9,376 bases of DNA, taken from JAAYZK01 sp964535025 (lineage in GTDB: Bacteria > Planctomycetota > Phycisphaerae > SM23-33 > FEN-1343). The stretch lies in the NCBI GenBank assembly GCA_964535025.1, contig CAZHRW010000250.1:1-9376 (forward strand). Direction: 5' to 3'. A program made the position numbers and the translations under genes. The notes below the pieces were generated by a model, which was given only the letters and a program-made list of their open reading frames with translations, was not told where the DNA came from and made no database searches. Below, in pieces: positions 1 through 6,143 of the stretch. Within the stretch, counting starts at the first letter, position 1, and every line of letters begins with the position of its first letter.

Positions 1-73
1 AATGCCTCGGGCCCCGCCGGCGGGCGCGCGGAGGCCGATTCTTGCCGGTCGCCTTGTGCGGGGTTCGGGCCGG

Positions 74-1552
74 TCAGTTCGTCGGTTTCGGGTTCGCCAC
101 CCACACCTGCCGTCCGTTGTCGTCCCAGATGAGCATGCGGGGGTTGCCGGCCATGGGTTGGGGGGGCGCCTGGTCGCGGTAGGTTCGCCACATGCGGTCG
201 ACGAAGGGGTCGTAGGTGTGCGTTTCCTGGCGGGGGCGCGGGTGGCCGCCGCGTCGGGCGGCGTAGGGGTCGTCGAGGCGCATCCAGCGGTCGCAGTAGT
301 CGAAGAAGGCGTCGTGGTTCCACAGCTTGATGGCCTTCATCATCCGGGCGGCCAGGGCGTTGCCGATCCAGCCCTGGGCGGTCGAGGACGTCCGGTACCC
401 CTCGGTGGCGCGGTCCCACCGCTGCCACTGCTCGGGGGGCTTGTGCTCGTAGCGCCGGCGAGGGCCGTGATGGTTCACCATCCAGTACAGGGCCGTCTGG
501 CCGTGCCAGCCGGTGCCGTAGTAGGTCTGGACGTCCTCGTGGAAGGTCGCGCTATCGGGCAGCGTGCGCAGCGTGGCGTCGTCGAGCATGATCGAGGCGA
601 ACAGGATGGGCCATTTGCGTCCGTTGCCGTGCCCGCCGCCGTGGTTCCAGTGGCCCCCGGCCTGGGCGATGCCCCACAGGTCGATGCCGCGCTGAATCAG
701 CCCCCTGACCAGCTTTTCCTTGCGCTGGCGGGGGACGTCCAGCATCACCATCAGGCTGGCGATCGAGGTGATCCGCGCGTGCTCCCGGCCGTACGCCGGC
801 TGGTTCTCGTTGGGCGACAGCGGCCGTTGGGTCCAACTGGGGATGTGATCCAGCCAGGGGCGTTGGAAATACCGTTCGAACTGCGCCCAGTCGGGCACGC
901 CTTCGACGGGCGCCAGGGTCGGCAGCCGATCCCACCGGATCCGCGAGGCCCTGAACAGGGGTTTCCGCTCGCCGCAATAGGGCGGGCGAAACGCGTCGGC
1001 GGGCGGCACATCGGCCAGGCAGGTCAGCACGGCGGCCGATTGGAGCACCACCTGCTCGGTCTTCTCGCTGTCCCACATCAGCTCGTGGCAGAAGTTGCGG
1101 TTGACCGCCGTCTCGTGGCTGATCGTCGAGACCAGCGTCTGGGACGGCTTCAGGTCGAGCGGAAACTTCGCGCCCACGTCCGGTTCGAAGCTCGCCCCGC
1201 GGGAATCGAACGCCTGCGCCTGGGCGGCCTTCCGGACGATCATCGACCCGTTCCGCATCCGCGGATCTTCCGAGAGGCTGGTGCTGCCCCATTGGTCCGC
1301 CTTGATGCCGCTGGCGGCCGCGCCGCCGGCCGGGCCCGGCGCCGGCGTGACCGATTCGACCGTCACCGGGCCGACGACCCACCAGTCGCCGGTCACGAAG
1401 CGGCCGGCGCGAACCGGCGAGGCAAAGGTCCAGGTGATGCCGTACTGCTCGATGCGGTCGACCCGCTCGCCGCCGGCGGCGGTCTGGGCGAGGACCGTTG
1501 AACAAACGCTCGATATCACGGTCGCCACGATCGTCAGGATCATCCGTTTCAC
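74..1552 (-). CDS. secreted protein of unknown family (planctomycete-type)
   Basis: Encodes 492 residues starting at GTG (1552-1550), chosen because GGAGGT (1559-1564 on the minus strand) lies 6 bases upstream. An ATG three codons later (1543) is the alternative. The N-terminus is a classic Sec signal peptide: MKRM, a hydrophobic core to about residue 21, and likely cleavage after VLA (residue 22), so the product is exported. An N-terminal region (about 30-75) contains a GITWTFASPVRAGRFVTGDWWVVGP stretch broken here as GITWTF (38-43), RAGRFVTGDWW (48-58) and VVGPVTV. The middle and C-terminus (about 255-430) are rich in W, H and Y, with WGIAQAGGHWNHGGGHGNG (293-311) and HDAFFDYCDRWM (413-424), and look mostly helical, perhaps an alpha/alpha-barrel as in polysaccharide lyases. 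I do not recognise a named family and no catalytic residues can be assigned. The stop TGA is at 76-74. A polysaccharide-related role is inference from context only. Confidence 0.85.
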   Translation of the reverse strand: MKRMILTIVATVISSVCSTVLAQTAAGGERVDRIEQYGITWTFASPVRAGRFVTGDWWVVGPVTVESVTPAPGPAGGAAASGIKADQWGSTSLSEDPRMRNGSMIVRKAAQAQAFDSRGASFEPDVGAKFPLDLKPSQTLVSTISHETAVNRNFCHELMWDSEKTEQVVLQSAAVLTCLADVPPADAFRPPYCGERKPLFRASRIRWDRLPTLAPVEGVPDWAQFERYFQRPWLDHIPSWTQRPLSPNENQPAYGREHARITSIASLMVMLDVPRQRKEKLVRGLIQRGIDLWGIAQAGGHWNHGGGHGNGRKWPILFASIMLDDATLRTLPDSATFHEDVQTYYGTGWHGQTALYWMVNHHGPRRRYEHKPPEQWQRWDRATEGYRTSSTAQGWIGNALAARMMKAIKLWNHDAFFDYCDRWMRLDDPYAARRGGHPRPRQETHTYDPFVDRMWRTYRDQAPPQPMAGNPRMLIWDDNGRQVWVANPKPTN

Positions 1553-1558
1553 GGTTCG

Positions 1559-1564
1559 ACCTCC
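1559..1564 (-). promoter_or_regulatory. Shine-Dalgarno site fixing a GTG start
   Basis: GGAGGT on the minus strand, 6 bases before the GTG at 1552-1550. It favours the GTG over the ATG at 1543, which would be 15 bases away. Confidence 0.6.
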
Positions 1565-1584
1565 GTTGCGGTGTGTGTGCCGCC

Positions 1585-1613
1585 AGCATACCCGTCCGAC
1601 GCGGGCAGTACAA
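1585..1613 (-). promoter_or_regulatory. sigma70-like promoter of the secreted protein gene
   Basis: On the minus strand, TTGTAC (1613-1608) is followed by a 17-base spacer and TATGCT (1590-1585). Each hexamer matches four of six consensus positions and the spacing is ideal. Transcription would start near 1578, giving a leader of roughly 25 bases that holds the Shine-Dalgarno site. Found by eye; no transcript data. Confidence 0.45.
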
Positions 1614-1682
1614 TCCGCGATCGCGACCGCCGCCCGATCCGACGCGCCGCCGCGGCCGAAAACGCCTTGCTTTTAGCCGGGG

Positions 1683-1726
1683 GGTGCACCACAGTAGTCG
1701 GCGAGCCGACCCGGCGGCGGGGCCGG
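1683..1726. other. cluster of palindromes upstream of the amidohydrolase operon
   Basis: Three symmetric elements lie in the 70 bases before the GTG at 1754. They are the perfect palindrome GGTGCACC (1683-1690), the inverted repeat GTCGGC-GA-GCCGAC (1697-1710), and CCGGC/GCCGG with a six-base loop (1711-1715 and 1722-1726). They could be operators for a repressor, or hairpins in a leader RNA. No convincing -10 box for the operon was seen: TTGCTT at 1667-1672 has only a poor partner (ACAGTA, 1691-1696). In GC-rich DNA short palindromes arise by chance, so this is tentative. Confidence 0.25.
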
Positions 1727-1753
1727 GCGGCGTGTTTGAGTGAAGGATCGACC

Positions 1754-2527
1754 GTGGATTTCTTCGACGTCAACTGTTCGTTCGGCCTGCCGGCGGCGCC
1801 GGGCGAGGCGATCGCGCCGTGTGCGACGCTGGACGATCTCGCGGCGGCCCACCGCCGGGCGGGGATCGCCGGCGGGGTGGTGTGGCACATGGCCCAGCAC
1901 GATGTGGCGCCCCAACGCGGCAACGCGATGGTCAGCGAGGCCATCGCCGGCCGCGACGACTACGTCGGCTGCTGGACGCTGCTGCCGCCGCAGACGGGGG
2001 AGCTCGACCTCGACACGCTGTTCGGCCGCATGCGCGCCGAGCGGATCGTCGCGCTGCGGGCGTTCCCCTACGCCCACCGCTGGCTGCTCAACCGCCTGAC
2101 GATGGGGCCCGTGCTCGATGCGATGAGCCGGCGCCGCGTGCCGCTGCTGCTGTCGGTGCGCCGGACCGGCCCCGGTGTCGGCCCCGCCCAGGCGTGGGGC
2201 GATATCCACCACCTGATGGCCGACTTCCCGGACCTGACCCTGATTATCTGCGATCACGGCTCCTGGGGCTGCGATCGCTACTTCCGCCCGCTGCTGGACG
2301 CGTTCGAGCGCGTCATGGTCGACACGAGCCTCTACTACATCGACGGCGGGATCGAATCGGTCGTCGACCGCTACGGGCCCGGGCGGCTGGTGTACGGCTC
2401 GGGGCTGCCGGACCGCTATCCCGGGGGGATGATGCTGGCGATCGCTCACGGCCAGATCCGCGACGACGCCAAGGCCGCGATCGCCGGCGGGACGGCCCGG
2501 CGGCTGCTCGAGGAGGTGCGCCTGTGA
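1754..2527 (+). CDS. amidohydrolase-superfamily protein, metal site degenerate
   Basis: Encodes 257 residues from GTG at 1754, preceded by AAGGA (1743-1747). The open frame reaches back to 1571, but the upstream part has no protein character. The fold is that of the metal-dependent hydrolase TIM barrel (Amidohydro_2 type). It opens with FFDVNCSFG (3-11) where the family has D-x-H-x-H, keeps a helix/strand pattern, has IICDHGSWG (164-172) at the strand-6 position, and RLVYGSGLPD (211-220) where the family has an R-x-x-F-G-[ST]-D-x-P motif. The HxH pair is replaced by N7 and S9, the strand-5 His region reads LLLSVRR (131-137), and the strand-8 Asp is Gly217. Only the strand-6 His (H168) survives. 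It therefore probably does not bind the usual metal and may be a non-catalytic partner, or an enzyme with changed chemistry. It is co-transcribed with the following gene, overlapping it by 4 bases. No signal peptide, so probably cytoplasmic. Confidence 0.85.
   Translation: MDFFDVNCSFGLPAAPGEAIAPCATLDDLAAAHRRAGIAGGVVWHMAQHDVAPQRGNAMVSEAIAGRDDYVGCWTLLPPQTGELDLDTLFGRMRAERIVALRAFPYAHRWLLNRLTMGPVLDAMSRRRVPLLLSVRRTGPGVGPAQAWGDIHHLMADFPDLTLIICDHGSWGCDRYFRPLLDAFERVMVDTSLYYIDGGIESVVDRYGPGRLVYGSGLPDRYPGGMMLAIAHGQIRDDAKAAIAGGTARRLLEEVRL
2511..2517 (+). promoter_or_regulatory. Shine-Dalgarno site inside the upstream gene
   Basis: AGGAGGT lies within the last codons of the upstream amidohydrolase gene, 6 bases before the GTG at 2524. 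It sets the start of the downstream gene and fits translational coupling through the GTGA overlap. Confidence 0.7.
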
Positions 2528-3348
2528 TCGCCGACAGCCCGCTCGTGAGCGACTTCTGGCAGCACGGCCCGGCGGCCGACTGCCGCGTGATCGACCTGCA
2601 CGGCCACATGGGCCCGTGGCCGGCGATCTACATGCCCCGCAATGAACCGGAGGCCATGCTGCGATCGATGGACCAGGCCGGCGTCGAGCGGCTGGTGTTC
2701 TCGTCGCACGAGGCGCTGTTCAGCCCGCTGACCGGCAACGACTACACCGCCGAGGTCGTCCGCCGCCACGGCGACCGCTTCAGCGGCCTGATGGTCATCA
2801 ACGGCAACTACATGGACGTCGTCGAGCGGGACCTCAAGCGCTTCGATGCGATGCGCGACGCCTTCATCGGCTTCAAGTTCCTCGCCGCCTACCACCAGGT
2901 GGCCCTGGACGACCCGCGGTACGACCGCGTCTGGGCGTTCGCCCACGAGCGGAAGCTGATGGTGACCTGCCACACCTGGGGCAACGACTCGCGGTTCAAC
3001 GGCGCCGACAACGTCCGCCGCGTCGTCGAGCGGTTCGACGAGGTGCGGCTGACGATGGCCCACTCGCTCTACGGGCAGTGGGACGCCGCGGCGGCGCTGG
3101 CGACGGAGTTTCCGCACGTCTACTGCGACCTGACGGCGGTCTTCGAGGTCCGCGGGGCCCTGGAGAGGCTGGTCGAGCGGGGCTGCACGAAGCGGATGGT
3201 CTTCGGCACCGACCTGCCGTGGTTCTCCCCCCTGCAGGGCATTGGCGCGGTCCTCTCGGCCGAGATCAGCGACGCCGACCGTCTCAACATCCTCCATCGC
3301 AACGCCGATGAGCTGCTCGCGCCGCTGTTGGCCGAGCAGGGCGTCTGA
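2524..3348 (+). CDS. amidohydrolase family protein (metal-dependent TIM-barrel hydrolase)
   Basis: Encodes 274 residues from GTG at 2524, which overlaps the previous stop as GTGA and has the ideal Shine-Dalgarno AGGAGGT at 2511-2517. The full set of family ligands is visible: D24-L-H26-G-H28 (strand 1), K118 in GFKF, H150 in TCHTWGN (strand 5), H180 in MAHSLYG (strand 6), and D230 in FGTDLPWF (strand 8). N260 sits in the ILHRNADELL tail typical of Amidohydro_2 proteins. This family hydrolyses C-N, C-O or lactone bonds, or decarboxylates aromatic acids, using a divalent metal. The substrate cannot be read from the sequence. There is no signal peptide, so it should be cytoplasmic. It forms an operon with the degenerate paralogue just upstream, so the two may assemble as a heteromer; that is inference. 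The gene ends 20 bases from a convergent gene, with no obvious terminator between. Confidence 0.9.
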   Translation: MIADSPLVSDFWQHGPAADCRVIDLHGHMGPWPAIYMPRNEPEAMLRSMDQAGVERLVFSSHEALFSPLTGNDYTAEVVRRHGDRFSGLMVINGNYMDVVERDLKRFDAMRDAFIGFKFLAAYHQVALDDPRYDRVWAFAHERKLMVTCHTWGNDSRFNGADNVRRVVERFDEVRLTMAHSLYGQWDAAAALATEFPHVYCDLTAVFEVRGALERLVERGCTKRMVFGTDLPWFSPLQGIGAVLSAEISDADRLNILHRNADELLAPLLAEQGV

Positions 3349-3368
3349 GCCCGGACGACCGCGGAAAA

Positions 3369-5789
3369 TCAGACCGTGGCGAGCCAGAGGGTGAAGTCGC
3401 CCACTTCCGTGGTCTGCACACCGCGGGAGGGGTGGCGGATGACGTTGTTGTCCGCGTCGGCGTAGAAGAACGAGCGAACGTGGGCGGCGGCGAAGCCGAA
3501 GGGGTCGCCGTCGTTATCGGCTCGAGCGTAGACGACGCGGGCGCTGCCGATGGACTCGGCGGCGATGTAGGACTGGGTCATGGCGAACCGCTCCCCACCG
3601 CGGTAGTCCTCGCCCCGAATACCGGTGATGACCACCCGCTTGATCGTGGTCGACCGTTCGAACTCGCTGTTTGGGTTCGGCAGACGCCCGTCGATCGCGT
3701 TGGCCACGCCGGCGAAGAGGTTCGACTGGTGCATTTCCCCGATCACGACGGCGCCGACGTTGCCGTTGGATCTCAGGTCGGTGTCCTGCATCCGCCCGCC
3801 GACGACGATCTTCCCGGCGGCCAGGGCAGGGCCCTCGGTTTCGGCGTCGAATGTGACCGAGTCGACGCGGAGGTCGCCCGCGGTCCGGATCGCGCCGGCC
3901 GAGTGGAGCCACCAGTCATGGCCCATGGCGTCGCCGGCGACGATCAGCCCGTTCAAGGCGGCACGGCGGCCGACGAGGTGCCGGCCCGAGAGGTTCAGGT
4001 CGCTGACGAAGTCACCGTCAACGGCTTCCAGGTGTCGCCGTGGATTGGCCCGGCGTCCGCGGATGCGAATCATACCGACCGAGTCGGCCTGAATGTGGGG
4101 CATCGGGCCGGCGCTGGAGGCCCACGCGGTGGCGGTGATCGCCCCCAGACCGAGGTCATGGCTCTCCACCGACAGGTTGTAAGCCTGGTCCAAGGCGATC
4201 GACAGCAGCGCCGGCGGGGCGGTGCGTTCGCCGGGGTCGGTCCAGATCTCGATCCGGTGCGTTCTGTTGGCCGAGGTGTCGTCCATCACCAGCCGGCCCA
4301 TCGCGCCGTGCACCGAGACGTCGCCGTCGAGATCCACCTTCGGCGCGACGATGCCTCGGGCGTCTCCCTGGATCGTGATGGTGTCGACGGTCGCTTCGGC
4401 GCCGCGCGTCAGCGGCGTGATGGTCAGCAGCGTCCGGGGGTCCGAGCCGGTCACGGTGATGCAAGGGTGGTCGCCATGCCAGCCGATCTCGCCGGTGCCG
4501 GGCCCCAGGAGGCGGTAGAGGACGGGCCGGTCCTGGGCGTCGTTGAGAATCAGCCGCACGTTGCGGCGGTCGCCGACCTCGCCGAATTGCCAGGCGACCG
4601 TGCCCGGCTCGCCCGTGGCCGCGACGTTGTTGGCCTCGCTGAGTTCGTCGATCGCGTCAGCGGTGTCGACGTCGGCGATCAGGTAGTCTGAGCCGGGCTC
4701 GGCATCGGAGGGCACCTCGACGCGAAGCGACACCACCTGCCGGCGGCCGGCGGGGATGTTGATCCGCACGGGCTGCGAGGCGACCAGGGTGTCCTGCGCA
4801 TCAAGCTGGTCGTCGGCCGAGGTGAACAGGTCCACCTGCACGATGCCCCGCGCGGGGGCGTTGCCTTCGTTGTGGAGCTCCACCTGCACCACGCCGCGAT
4901 CGCCCGGGACGCTGGGCTGGGGCAGCGTGATCCGGCCGATTTCGCTGACCAGGTCGGGCAGGTATTCCGATCCCGGCCTGGGGGTGATATGGCTGACGCC
5001 GATCGACCCGCCGTACAGAGTCTCGCGGTTGGCGTCGAACCACGCGCCGAAGTCGACGGCGATGAGATCGTCGGCGGGGCCGCGGAGGATGTACTCGTAC
5101 TCGTACAAGAAGCGGTCCTGGTCGCCTTCGGCCCCGCCGCGGGCCAGCACGCGCCCCTTGGCGCGGTACGGCGTCTCGTCCGGGTCGGGTTCCTCGCCGA
5201 GTTGGGCGCCGACGTAGCGGTTGCCGCCGAGGTGGTGCAGCGTGCCGGCGAACTGCGTCGGCCAGACGTCGATGCCCGACGGGTCGGGCTCGAACGAGGT
5301 TTCGACGATGTCGTAGTCGCCGGTCCACGGGCGGGCCGTGGGGGTGAAGCTCCCGCGGTAGACGATCCCCGCGCTGCCCCAGACCGTGTACAGAACGTCC
5401 CCGTGTTCAAAACTGTAGCAGGCGCCGCAGTTGACGTAGTAGGCCGCATCCTCGCTGATCGGGAACACCTCGAGCCGCTCGACCTCCCAGCAGCCGTCGT
5501 CATGGAACGTGTCGGTGAAGGTCAGCGTTCCGCTGGGGCTCTCCTGGAGCACGAGGACGTCCGAGCTGCCCTGGGGCGTGAGCTGGACGGTATCGCCCAT
5601 GTCGGTCATGGCGACGCGGATGGCGTCCGGCTTCATGATGAAGGGGCGGCCGGACGAGGCGTCGGCCTCGAACTGGTAACCCATCGTCCGCCACGTGCCC
5701 GTCCAGTCGGCCGACAGGAGCAGGCGTTCCTCGAGGGCGTCCATCCGGGGGCTGTCCAATGACGTACATCGAGTTCTCGCCGGATTCAT
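3369..5789 (-). CDS. LEPR-XLL surface protein with CARDB domain and beta-helix-like repeats
   Basis: Encodes 806 residues from ATG at 5789, with AAGGAG (5799-5804) 9 bases upstream. Residues 19-29, LEERLLLSADW, are a variant of the planctomycete LEPR-XLL N-terminal motif, which marks large exported or surface proteins and often occurs without an obvious signal peptide; none is visible here. Residues 30-270 form a beta-rich module of unknown family containing NCGACYS (120-126), a possible disulfide site. About residues 278-390 match a CARDB domain (cell-adhesion-related bacterial domain): PDLV at the start, VQVELHNEGNAPA, then IDELSEANNVA at the end. The rest, from about 408, carries repeats of the pattern hydrophobic-G-x-I/V-x-I/V-x-G, for example VGMIRIRG, GKIVVGGRM, VGAVVIGEM and IKRVVITG, which suggests a right-handed beta-helix or stacked beta-solenoid. 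No dockerin or C-terminal membrane anchor is seen. A role in adhesion or at the cell surface is inferred; the ligand is unknown. Confidence 0.85.
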   Translation of the reverse strand: MNPARTRCTSLDSPRMDALEERLLLSADWTGTWRTMGYQFEADASSGRPFIMKPDAIRVAMTDMGDTVQLTPQGSSDVLVLQESPSGTLTFTDTFHDDGCWEVERLEVFPISEDAAYYVNCGACYSFEHGDVLYTVWGSAGIVYRGSFTPTARPWTGDYDIVETSFEPDPSGIDVWPTQFAGTLHHLGGNRYVGAQLGEEPDPDETPYRAKGRVLARGGAEGDQDRFLYEYEYILRGPADDLIAVDFGAWFDANRETLYGGSIGVSHITPRPGSEYLPDLVSEIGRITLPQPSVPGDRGVVQVELHNEGNAPARGIVQVDLFTSADDQLDAQDTLVASQPVRINIPAGRRQVVSLRVEVPSDAEPGSDYLIADVDTADAIDELSEANNVAATGEPGTVAWQFGEVGDRRNVRLILNDAQDRPVLYRLLGPGTGEIGWHGDHPCITVTGSDPRTLLTITPLTRGAEATVDTITIQGDARGIVAPKVDLDGDVSVHGAMGRLVMDDTSANRTHRIEIWTDPGERTAPPALLSIALDQAYNLSVESHDLGLGAITATAWASSAGPMPHIQADSVGMIRIRGRRANPRRHLEAVDGDFVSDLNLSGRHLVGRRAALNGLIVAGDAMGHDWWLHSAGAIRTAGDLRVDSVTFDAETEGPALAAGKIVVGGRMQDTDLRSNGNVGAVVIGEMHQSNLFAGVANAIDGRLPNPNSEFERSTTIKRVVITGIRGEDYRGGERFAMTQSYIAAESIGSARVVYARADNDGDPFGFAAAHVRSFFYADADNNVIRHPSRGVQTTEVGDFTLWLATV

Positions 5790-5882
5790 CGTAACCGTCT
5801 CCTTTGTTCCCAGGATCGCCGAGTCACATACAGATGTCCGCCGAACGTGCCGACAGCCGCGTTCGCCGCTGATCGTTCCCCT

Positions 5883-5911
5883 ATTCTACAGCAAGCAAAG
5901 CTGGGCGTCTA
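5883..5911 (-). promoter_or_regulatory. sigma70-like promoter of the LEPR-XLL gene
   Basis: On the minus strand, TAGACG (5911-5906), a 17-base spacer, then TAGAAT (5888-5883, five of six consensus bases). It lies in the AT-richer patch of the intergenic region and would give a leader of about 85 bases. By eye only. Confidence 0.4.
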
Positions 5912-5993
5912 CCATCATTTCCGACCCTTTTCCGACGATGGCTCACCCCGCGGCAGCGCCTGGCGTCACATGATCTTCCTTGCCCCCTTGGCG

Positions 5994-6021
5994 TTGCCAC
6001 GGGTGGTGTGTAAGCTATAGA
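5994..6021 (+). promoter_or_regulatory. sigma70-like promoter of the GH2 gene
   Basis: TTGCCA (5994-5999, five of six consensus bases), a 16-base spacer, then TATAGA (6016-6021, four of six). Transcription from about 6028 would give a leader of some 115 bases that includes the structured block at 6062-6113. Confidence 0.35.
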
Positions 6022-6061
6022 GATCCGCAGGCGGTTTGGACGCCGGGGGGGTCATGGAGAA

Positions 6062-6113
6062 GCCCTCCTGCCCGCGCGGGCCGCCGGCCCGAAGGCCGGT
6101 GAGTGCGGAGGGC
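6062..6113 (+). other. candidate structured leader (three-way junction) of the GH2 gene
   Basis: An outer 7-bp stem, GCCCTCC (6062-6068) with GGAGGGC (6107-6113), encloses two hairpins. One is the 12-base palindrome GCCCGCGCGGGC (6070-6081). The other is CCGGCC-CGAA-GGCCGG (6084-6099), extendable by a G-U and a C-G pair. On the minus strand the second hairpin has a C(UUCG)G loop. CCTCCT at 6064-6069 is also fully complementary to the AGGAGG of the ribosome binding site (6133-6138), so two exclusive pairings exist. It may be a translational control element, or a REP-like extragenic repeat. No known riboswitch class is recognised. Confidence 0.35.
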
Positions 6114-6130
6114 GCCGTTCCACCATTCGG

Positions 6131-6139
6131 GGAGGAGGT
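6131..6139 (+). promoter_or_regulatory. Shine-Dalgarno site of the GH2 gene
   Basis: GGAGGAGGT lies just before ATG at 6144 (GGAGG 8 bases away, AGGAGGT 4 bases away). A second in-frame ATG at 6150 is also within range. The site decides against the longer frames starting at TTG 6036 or ATG 6054, whose extra residues are of low complexity and read through the hairpin block. Confidence 0.7.
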
Positions 6140-6143
6140 CGCG

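Larger units (their letters stand above)
5790..6143. other. gene-free divergent intergenic region
   Basis: This region separates the divergent LEPR-XLL gene and GH2 gene. It contains a candidate minus-strand promoter (5883-5911), a candidate plus-strand promoter (5994-6021), and a GC-rich base-paired block (6062-6113) ahead of the GH2 Shine-Dalgarno site. The part from about 5880 to 5935 is noticeably more AT-rich than its surroundings, as expected of a control region. I see no protein-coding frame of normal composition in it. Confidence 0.6.

Noticed and set aside
13..24. Perfect palindrome CCCGCCGGCGGG as terminator of the secreted protein gene
   Set aside because: No spacer for a loop and no U-tract; such GC palindromes are common by chance here.
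2..1501. A 499-residue open frame on the plus strand opposite the secreted protein gene
   Set aside because: It is antisense to a gene with signal peptide, promoter and ribosome site. Its composition (A, G, V, R, P rich, no domains) is typical of a shadow frame in GC-rich DNA.
1609..1614. TACAAT on the plus strand as -10 box for the amidohydrolase operon
   Set aside because: There is no -35 match at proper spacing, and the bases overlap the -35 box of the better minus-strand promoter.
1673..3297. Minus-strand frames opposite the amidohydrolase operon
   Set aside because: They overlap each other and mirror the real genes' codon pattern; no start site or domain supports them.
3432..5762. Long plus-strand frames (3432-4691 and 4872-5762) opposite the LEPR-XLL gene
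   Set aside because: Shadow frames; the minus-strand gene has a clear motif, a CARDB domain and a good ribosome site.
6036..6143. Longer GH2 start at TTG 6036 or ATG 6054
   Set aside because: Neither has a well-placed ribosome site, and the added residues are Pro/Arg/Gly-rich translation of the hairpin block, while ATG 6144 has a very strong site.
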